In this document: piece by piece, positions 58,123-64,000 of the stretch | Layout of the letters: each line of letters starts with the position of its first letter | How positions within the stretch are numbered: the stretch's first letter is position 1 | DNA from: Alcaligenaceae bacterium | Lineage (GTDB): Bacteria; Pseudomonadota; Gammaproteobacteria; Burkholderiales; Burkholderiaceae_B | Length of the DNA: 64,000 nt | Direction: 5' to 3' | NCBI GenBank assembly: GCA_013416455.1 | Contig: JACCES010000008.1 | Coordinates: 1 to 64,000, forward strand | Position numbers and translations under genes: made by a program | Notes under the pieces: generated by a model | Told to the model about the DNA's origin: nothing | Seen by the model: only the letters and a program-made list of their open reading frames with translations | Databases searched by the model: none

Positions 58123-59607
58123 ATGTCCAGTTTCATGCCGCGCCGGGCCGCCGCCAGTTCCTATCCTTCATACAGGCATCTCCACTCCACGGCTTGCGGG
58201 TGCAAATGCCATAGCGCTGTCGCGCGGCACGTCCACCGCCGCGTTTCGGCCGAAATTTCCCGGCGCATGTTTCTGGGCGGAATGGCGGCAATGGCCGCGC
58301 CCTTTCTCGGCTTTGGATCGGGCAGCGTATTCGCGGCCCAGCCGAAAAAATCCGAACGCCCCGTGGTTTTCACCAATCTGCGGCTCTTCGATGGAATCAC
58401 GAATGAAATAAAACAAGGGCTGAATGTCCGTGTTGAAGGCGACAGGATAATCGCTCTTCCCCCGGCCGGAGAAAACCCCGGTGAAGCCGAAATCGTGGAT
58501 TGCGGCGGCAGGCTGCTGATGCCGGGCCTGATCGACGCGCACTGGCACTCCACCCTGTGCGGTCTGACCCAGGCCGCCGCCATGACCGCCGACGTGCCCT
58601 ATATCCACTTGGTTGCCGCGCGCGAAGCGCAGAACACCCTGATGCGCGGCTTTACGACGGTGCGCGACGCGGGCGGGCCCAGCTTCGCACTGAAACGCGC
58701 GATCGATGAAGGCATCGTCCACGGCCCGCGCATCTATCCCTCGGGCGCCATGGTTTCACAGACTTCCGGCCACGGCGACTTCCGCATGCGCTACGAAGTT
58801 CCGCGCGCCGACGGCGTCCTGAGCCACGCGGAACGGGCCGGCGTCGCTTCCATTGCCGATGGCGCCTCAGAAGTCCTGCGCCGTGTGCGGGAGCAGCTGA
58901 TGCTGGGGGCCTCGCAGATAAAAATGATGGCCGGCGGGGGCGTCACCTCGCCCTACGATCCGCTGGACAGCGTGCAGTTCACTGAAGCGGAGCTGCGCGC
59001 GGGGGTCGACGCGGCAAGCGACTGGGGCACGTACGTCATGGTTCACGTTTATACGGCCGCGGGCATACAGCGCGCCATCAGGGCCGGCGTGAAGTCCATC
59101 GAGCATGGCCAGCTGGCGGACGAGGAAACCGCCCGCCTGATGGCCGATCAGGGCGTGTGGTGGAGCCTTCAGCCCTTCCTGGCCGACGAAGACGCGAACA
59201 AGCTGGCGGACCCAAGGAATCGCGCAAAGCAGCTGCAGGTCGCCGAAGGCACGGTCAAAGCCTACGAAATGGCGCAGCGGCTGAACGTTCGCACCGCATG
59301 GGGAACCGATATTCTGTTCACCCCCCAGAACCTGCCCCAGCAGGGGCGCATGCTGGCCAAGCTCACCCGTTTCTACCCGCCGCTCGATCTGCTGGGAATC
59401 GCAACAGGCCAGAACGGCGAGCTGCTGGGCATGTCCGGCCTGCGGAATCCTTACGAAGGCAAGGTGGGTGTGATTGCGCCGGGGGCGATGGCCGACATTC
59501 TGATCGCCGACGGCGACCCCACCGTCAATCTGGATTTCCTGGCCGATCCGGAAAGCAATCTTCGGCTGATCATGAAAAACGGCGAGGTCTACAAAAGCAC
59601 TTTATAA
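58123..59607 (+). CDS. Tat-exported amidohydrolase-family protein
   Basis: This 494-residue amidohydrolase has the HxH motif GLIDAHWHST, a likely carbamylated lysine in SQIKMMAGGG, His in MVHVYTAAGI and SIEHGQLADEE, and Asp in AWGTDILF, so the metal site looks complete. A twin-arginine signal ISRRMFLGGMAAMAAPFLGFG starts about 45 residues in. It follows an unusual N-terminal segment with three cysteines and several histidines (STACGCKCHS, RHVHRR). The substrate is unknown; relatives include prolidase- and imidazolonepropionase-like enzymes. An outer-membrane protein gene follows. Confidence 0.82.
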   Translation: MSSFMPRRAAASSYPSYRHLHSTACGCKCHSAVARHVHRRVSAEISRRMFLGGMAAMAAPFLGFGSGSVFAAQPKKSERPVVFTNLRLFDGITNEIKQGLNVRVEGDRIIALPPAGENPGEAEIVDCGGRLLMPGLIDAHWHSTLCGLTQAAAMTADVPYIHLVAAREAQNTLMRGFTTVRDAGGPSFALKRAIDEGIVHGPRIYPSGAMVSQTSGHGDFRMRYEVPRADGVLSHAERAGVASIADGASEVLRRVREQLMLGASQIKMMAGGGVTSPYDPLDSVQFTEAELRAGVDAASDWGTYVMVHVYTAAGIQRAIRAGVKSIEHGQLADEETARLMADQGVWWSLQPFLADEDANKLADPRNRAKQLQVAEGTVKAYEMAQRLNVRTAWGTDILFTPQNLPQQGRMLAKLTRFYPPLDLLGIATGQNGELLGMSGLRNPYEGKVGVIAPGAMADILIADGDPTVNLDFLADPESNLRLIMKNGEVYKSTL

Positions 59608-59650
59608 GATCAAGGCCCCGGCGGCGCCTGAAAAAAGAGGGGCAAAACCC

Positions 59651-60490
59651 ATGAAGAAATTCCTTGCTTTCTCTGCGGCCGTTCTGTGCTGCGCGCAGGC
59701 GGCCCATGCCGCCGACACCCTTGCGGCCGGGCCGCGGGCGCCCATCGCGCCCGAGCCGCAGCGGGTCTTGCAGGTCACCCCTTATCTATGGGCGACAGGG
59801 CTCAAAGGCCGCATCTCGCCGTTTCATAACGGCCCGACGATACATACGGAAAAATCGTTTTCCGACGTCCTGGACGACCTCGACTTCGGCGGCTTCGTCA
59901 ACATGTGGGGCCGGCACGGGCGCTTCGTCTACTCGGGCGACGTGATGTATGTCGACACCCGGGGAGCCGATGGCGCGGGCCCCCTTCCGGCGATGCAGAT
60001 TCCGGGTATCGGCGCGCCGATACCGCCGGGCGCCGAAGTCACCGCGAAGGTCCGCACGAAGCAGTTCATGTCGACCCTGCTGGGCGGCTATCGCGTCGTC
60101 GACATGCCGGACTTCACGCTGGACGCCCTGGGAGGCGCGCGCTTCTGGCATATCTCGAATACGGTGAAGGTGACCGCCGGCATCCCCCCTGTGGGAAGCC
60201 GGGCCGCCAGCCACGGCGAAAGCTTTGGCTGGGTGGACCCGGTGGTCGGCATGCGCGCATTCCTGCGCGTGACGGAAAAACTGTCGTTCCAGACGCAGGC
60301 CGACATCGGCGGCTTCGGCGCCGGCTCCGATCTGACCTGGTCGGCCCTGGCCACCCTCAACTACACCTTCACCGATCGCCTCTCCACGTCGATCGGATAC
60401 AAGGCATTGAAGGTGGACTACGACCACGGCGGGCACGTGTATGACACGCGATTGTCGGGGCCGGTGTTGGGGGTGACTTACAGATTCTGA
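59651..60490 (+). CDS. Outer-membrane beta-barrel protein of unknown function
   Basis: This 279-residue protein has a signal peptide ending at AHA|ADTL (residue 20) and alternating strand-like segments with a final aromatic residue (GPVLGVTYRF), typical of outer-membrane barrels. AGAGGGG precedes the ATG. It lies 43 bases after the amidohydrolase gene and is probably co-transcribed with it. I see no family-specific motif. Confidence 0.72.
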   Translation: MKKFLAFSAAVLCCAQAAHAADTLAAGPRAPIAPEPQRVLQVTPYLWATGLKGRISPFHNGPTIHTEKSFSDVLDDLDFGGFVNMWGRHGRFVYSGDVMYVDTRGADGAGPLPAMQIPGIGAPIPPGAEVTAKVRTKQFMSTLLGGYRVVDMPDFTLDALGGARFWHISNTVKVTAGIPPVGSRAASHGESFGWVDPVVGMRAFLRVTEKLSFQTQADIGGFGAGSDLTWSALATLNYTFTDRLSTSIGYKALKVDYDHGGHVYDTRLSGPVLGVTYRF

Positions 60491-60559
60491 ATGAGCCGGG
60501 CCATCCTGTTGCTATTGCCGGGATCCCTTCACGTCGCGGCCCGCGAGCCCCCCGATTCA

Positions 60560-61834
60560 TCAGCTATACACGATCTCCTTCAGGAACAGGGAAATCCAGG
60601 GCACGTAGGTGATCACCATCAGGCACGCGAAGACCACCAGCACGAACGGTATCAAGGTGCGCATCAGGCGTTCTATGGATATCTGCGCCACGGTGCAGGC
60701 GGCGAAGAGGTTGACGCCGAAGGGCGGGGTGACCATGCCCAGGGCCAGGTTCACCACCATGATCACGCCGAAATGCGCGGGGTCCACGCCGAAGTGCATG
60801 GCCACCGGCAGCAGCAGGGGGGCCAGCACCACGATGGACGCCGAGGTTTCGATGAACATGCCGATTACGAACAGCGCCAGGTTGACCCCCAGCAGGAACA
60901 TGTACTTGTCGCTGAAGAGCATCCCCAGCCAGTCGCCCAGCGCCTGGGGAATGCCCGCGCGGTTCAGCAGGAAGCCGAACACACCGGCATTGGCGATGAT
61001 GAACATGATGACCGCCGTCGAAATGACCGAGCGGTGGAAAGTATGCGAAAGCGTCTTCAGATCGAGGCGCCGGTAGACAAAGATGCCGACGATCAGCGCG
61101 TAGACCACCGCCACGGCCGAAGCTTCGGTGGGTGTGAAAATGCCGCCATAGATGCCGCCCAGGATGATGACAGGCATCAGCAGCGCCAGCCACGCCTTGC
61201 GGAACGCGACGCCGACGGGCATGCGGCCCTGCCCGTCGTTCTTGCCGTAGCCGTTGCGCTTGGCGTAGAGCCACACATACAGCATGAGCGCCGCGGCGAT
61301 CAGTATGCCGGGCCCGACGCCGGCGATGAAGAGCTCGCCGACCGAGGTGTCGGTGGACACCGCGAACAGGATCATGGGAACCGAGGGAGGAATGATCACC
61401 CCCAGTTCGGCCGCCGACGCCTGCAGCGAAGCCGCGAAAGGCCGCGGATAGCCATGCCGCAGCATGGCGGGAATCAGGATGGCGCCGACCGCGAAAGTGG
61501 TGGCCACACTGGACCCGGCAACGGCCGCGAAGATCATGCAGGTCAGTACGCAGCTGATGGCCAGCCCGCCCTGCACACCGCCCACCAGACTCTTGGCGAA
61601 TTCCACCATGCGTTCGGAAATGCCGCCCGCTTCCATGAGATTGCCGGCCAGAATGAAGAACGGCACGGCCACCAGCGGATATTTGTCGAGCGCCGCGTAA
61701 ATCTGCTGTGCCACCACCAGCCACGTCATGCCTTCGTACGCCACGCCCAGCAGACTGGCCAGGCCGATCGATACCGCGACCGGCACCGACAGGGTGAAGA
61801 AGATCAACATCGAAATGACCATCAACTGCGGCAT
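60560..61834 (-). CDS. dctM: TRAP transporter large permease DctM
   Basis: This 424-residue membrane subunit has the DctM signatures PFFILAGNLMEAGGISERMVEFA, IIPPSVPMILFAVSTDTSVGELF and TPPFGVNLFAAC. It is the last gene of the minus-strand set dctP-dctQ-dctM and converges with the outer-membrane protein gene. Confidence 0.94.
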   Translation of the reverse strand: MPQLMVISMLIFFTLSVPVAVSIGLASLLGVAYEGMTWLVVAQQIYAALDKYPLVAVPFFILAGNLMEAGGISERMVEFAKSLVGGVQGGLAISCVLTCMIFAAVAGSSVATTFAVGAILIPAMLRHGYPRPFAASLQASAAELGVIIPPSVPMILFAVSTDTSVGELFIAGVGPGILIAAALMLYVWLYAKRNGYGKNDGQGRMPVGVAFRKAWLALLMPVIILGGIYGGIFTPTEASAVAVVYALIVGIFVYRRLDLKTLSHTFHRSVISTAVIMFIIANAGVFGFLLNRAGIPQALGDWLGMLFSDKYMFLLGVNLALFVIGMFIETSASIVVLAPLLLPVAMHFGVDPAHFGVIMVVNLALGMVTPPFGVNLFAACTVAQISIERLMRTLIPFVLVVFACLMVITYVPWISLFLKEIVYS

Positions 61835-61888
61835 GAGGCCCCCTGCGTTCCTGTATCGTTCTTCATTCTTCCTGGCTCCGGGCAGGCA

Positions 61889-62422
61889 TCAGACCACGGT
61901 ATTGCCGATTTCCCGGTCGGCCTGCCCGCCGGGTTCGGCGGATTCGCCCGCGGGCGGCGCCGGCCTTTCGAGCCAGCGGGCGACCACGCCGACGATGGCC
62001 AGCGCCATGCCGATGGGTATGGAGGCATAGATCCACGAAATGGAAAACTCCAGGCTGGCGAGCATCTGGAACCGCACCCGCCAGGTCATCTGCATCCCCA
62101 CCCACGCCATGAAGCCCAGGAAGCCGACGCAGGTCAGCATGATCAGATGTTCGAGCCAGCGCTGCGCACTGCCCTTCAGAAAGCCATGCAGCATTTCCAC
62201 GCTCAGCATGGCGCCATGGCGGAAGGCGAGGCACAGGCCGAGCATCACCGTCCATATGAGGGAAGACCTCGTCCATGCCTCGCTCCAGTCGGCGGGCGAC
62301 TGCAGCACGAAGCGTGAAATGACCTGGTAAAACCCCGCCGCGACGGCTGAAAACAGCAGGAGCTGGCAAACGACCGAGACGAATCGGAACAGGCTGCGGT
62401 CCAGAAGATTGACGAATTTCAC
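61889..62422 (-). CDS. dctQ: TRAP transporter small permease DctQ
   Basis: This 177-residue DctQ subunit has four hydrophobic segments and the motif SPADWSEAWTRSSLIWTVMLG. I start at GTG 62422 (VKFVNLLDRSLFRF), since the open frame further upstream is GC-rich sequence without membrane character; no strong ribosome binding site distinguishes it. The dctM start follows 54 bases after its stop. Confidence 0.85.
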   Translation of the reverse strand: MKFVNLLDRSLFRFVSVVCQLLLFSAVAAGFYQVISRFVLQSPADWSEAWTRSSLIWTVMLGLCLAFRHGAMLSVEMLHGFLKGSAQRWLEHLIMLTCVGFLGFMAWVGMQMTWRVRFQMLASLEFSISWIYASIPIGMALAIVGVVARWLERPAPPAGESAEPGGQADREIGNTVV

Positions 62423-62515
62423 GGTAGGCTCGGACGGAAGGCGGCGGCGGCCGCCAGGGCGGGGAACACAGGGGCCGGCCGGCACGCCGGCCCACTGCGG
62501 TGGCTGGGCGGACTC

Positions 62516-63493
62516 TTACTGCGTGTTCCGGATGGACTCCACCAGTTCCTTGCCGAACTGCTTGTAGTACTTGGGATAGACGGGTTCCAGCGCCTGCGAG
62601 AACGCCGCATGGTCGACCTTGTTGACACGCATGCCGGCCTTCTGCACTTCTTCCAGGCCTGTTGTTTCCACATTGTCGACATACTGGCGCATCGCCACCG
62701 CCGCCGCCTGCGCGGCCTTGCGGAAGGCTTCCTTGTCCTGGGCGGACAGGCCGTCGAAACTGACGGGCGAAGCCAGCACCACGGCCGGCCCGTATACGTG
62801 CGAGGTCAGCGACAAATATTTCTGCAATTGCGGCAGCTTGGCCGAGACGATCACCGACATGGGATTTTCCTGCCCGTCTATCGTGCCCTGCTGCAAGGCG
62901 GTGGCGACTTCGGGCCAGGCCATGGGCGTTGCCAGGATGCCCAGTTCGCGGAAGGCGGTGATGTGGATGGGGTTTTCCATGGTGCGGACCTTCAGCCCCT
63001 TGGCGTCGGCCGGCTTGGCCACGGGCCGCACGTTGTTGGTGAGCTGGCGGAAGCCCTGCTCGCCCCAGGCCAGTCCAACCAGGCCGCGCTTGGAGAATTC
63101 AGCCAGCAGCCGCTGGCCGACATCGCCATCGAGCACCTTGCGGGCATGCTGCAGATCGCGGAACAAGAAGGGAATGTCGAATACGCCGGTGGCGGGCACG
63201 AAATTCACCGTCGCCCCGGTGGAAACAACGGCCAGGTCGATGGTGCCCAGCTGCAGCCCTTCCAGGACCTCGCGCTCGCCGCCCAGCGCGCTGTTGGGGA
63301 ACTGCTCGATCCGGAACTTGCCCGGCGCGTCGGCTTCCAGCGACTTGACGAAGGCGCTGGCGCCGGCCCCGTAATGCGAATTCGTGGACAGCGCATAGGC
63401 GAACTTCAGATTCTTGGCCGCGGCCGGGGCCGCCATGAAGGCGCCGGCCACGCAGGCGGCGGTAAGCAGTTTCGTAAGCCAGTTGGGACGCAT
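62516..63493 (-). CDS. dctP: TRAP transporter substrate-binding protein DctP
   Basis: This 325-residue periplasmic receptor has a signal peptide ending near AAA|KNLKFAY (residue 26) and the DctP signatures FPNSALGGEREVLEGLQLGTIDLAV and LKVRTMENPIHITAF. AAGGAA precedes ATG 63493. It heads the minus-strand TRAP unit. The ligand is not indicated by the sequence; a link to the amidohydrolase product is possible. Confidence 0.92.
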   Translation of the reverse strand: MRPNWLTKLLTAACVAGAFMAAPAAAKNLKFAYALSTNSHYGAGASAFVKSLEADAPGKFRIEQFPNSALGGEREVLEGLQLGTIDLAVVSTGATVNFVPATGVFDIPFLFRDLQHARKVLDGDVGQRLLAEFSKRGLVGLAWGEQGFRQLTNNVRPVAKPADAKGLKVRTMENPIHITAFRELGILATPMAWPEVATALQQGTIDGQENPMSVIVSAKLPQLQKYLSLTSHVYGPAVVLASPVSFDGLSAQDKEAFRKAAQAAAVAMRQYVDNVETTGLEEVQKAGMRVNKVDHAAFSQALEPVYPKYYKQFGKELVESIRNTQ

Positions 63494-63649
63494 GTCTGTT
63501 CCTTTTTCGGGGAGGGCCGGACCGCGCGGGAGCGGCGCCGGAGGACCCGCCAAGTTATAGCAAAGGGACAGGCTCGCAGGTATACGGGTTTTCGCGAGAA
63601 GCTCCGTCGTGGACGCGGCATCCGGGCCACCCGGCGCCGCGCACCACGC

Positions 63650-64000
63650 TCACTCCTCTACATACCAGGTGTCTTCGGACAGCATGACCTGCTGATGGCC
63701 ATAGCCGGCCGGCATCATGGGGAAGCAGTTTTCCTGGGCGAGCACCGCGACATCGAGGAAGTAAGGCCCTTCGGACCCCAGGCATTCGGCCAGCGCCGCA
63801 TCGAGCCGGGCGGGGTCTTCGACCCGTGCCGCGCGCCAGCCGAATGACTTGGCCAGCGCCACGAAATCCGGCAGCGAATCGTTGTAGCTGTGGCTGTAGC
63901 GCCCGTCATGGATCAGTTCCTGCCATTGCCGCACCATGCCCATGTGGCGGTTGTTGCACAGCACGACCTTCACCGGTGCGCGATGCTGGGTGGCCGTCGC
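63650..64000 (-). CDS. ilvB: Acetolactate synthase large subunit, C-terminal part (runs off the window)
   Basis: Only the last 116 residues are in the window; the frame is open to base 64000. KVVLCNNRHMGMVRQWQELI and the GPYFLDVAVLAQENCFPMMPAG segment match the C-terminal thiamine-diphosphate-binding half of acetolactate synthase large subunits, first enzyme of branched-chain amino acid synthesis. No small-subunit gene (ilvN/ilvH) follows downstream; the next gene is a TRAP receptor. A related ThDP enzyme remains possible. Confidence 0.85.
   Translation of the reverse strand, partial: ATATQHRAPVKVVLCNNRHMGMVRQWQELIHDGRYSHSYNDSLPDFVALAKSFGWRAARVEDPARLDAALAECLGSEGPYFLDVAVLAQENCFPMMPAGYGHQQVMLSEDTWYVEE

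Noticed and set aside
58017-58214. A 65-codon frame after topB with AAGGA upstream of its ATG
   Set aside because: It overlaps the start of the amidohydrolase gene in another frame and has no recognisable features; the ribosome-binding-like sequence alone is not enough.

Overview
The window is about 64 kb of GC-rich DNA with tightly packed genes and no rRNA, tRNA, CRISPR array or recognisable prophage. Orphan Bug-type (tripartite tricarboxylate transporter) receptors, several TRAP transporters, a LiuR-controlled leucine-degradation operon containing aceK, and the long-form leuA all point to a betaproteobacterium of the Burkholderiales, most likely Alcaligenaceae (the Bordetella/Achromobacter neighbourhood). 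The family assignment is inference from gene content.

Layout. 0.3-4.4 kb: a LysE-type exporter, prfC, a small membrane-anchored protein, and the iron pair bfd-bfr with a Fur-like site on the bfd promoter. 4.5-8.1 kb: a minus-strand unit gntR, Bug receptor, aconitase X large and small subunits. 8.1-12.2 kb: rpoN, a two-helix membrane protein, and leuA preceded by a leucine-rich leader peptide. 12.3-20.1 kb: an iclR regulator, an FAD-linked 2-hydroxyacid dehydrogenase interrupted in frame by a 160-bp palindromic MITE-like element, a TRAP transporter (dctPQM), acetaldehyde dehydrogenase and 4-hydroxy-2-oxovalerate aldolase. 20.2-25.2 kb: a Ugp-type ABC transporter with a GpdQ-type phosphodiesterase. 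25.2-29.6 kb: a DUF1840 protein and a 1303-residue RHS protein with a complete DUF2235 (Tle1-like) lipase domain as its C-terminal tip. 29.6-35 kb: argS, a SPOR protein, dsbA, metC and a second LysE exporter.

34.8-52.6 kb is one regulatory neighbourhood. A metallo-beta-lactamase-fold hydrolase and the MerR-type regulator LiuR diverge over an ACGT-N2-ACGT operator. After an acyl-CoA ligase / MaoC / CoA-transferase / double Bug receptor / IclR / thioesterase cluster, the leucine catabolic operon liuA-aceK-atoB-liuB-liuD begins from a sigma70-like promoter buried in a 28-bp perfect palindrome of the same motif. liuC and liuE are not present here.

52.6-64 kb: a D-threonine-aldolase-type enzyme, smg, gluQ, topB with a lysine/alanine histone-H1-like tail, a Tat-exported amidohydrolase with an outer-membrane protein, a second TRAP transporter (dctMQP, minus strand) and the 3' end of an acetolactate synthase large-subunit gene running off the window.

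The most unusual items are the in-frame MITE insertion, the RHS-DUF2235 fusion without a visible immunity gene, the TRAP / hydroxyacid dehydrogenase / aldolase / acetaldehyde dehydrogenase module that lacks the usual hydratase, the paired LiuR operators, and the probably leaderless Fur-controlled bfd.
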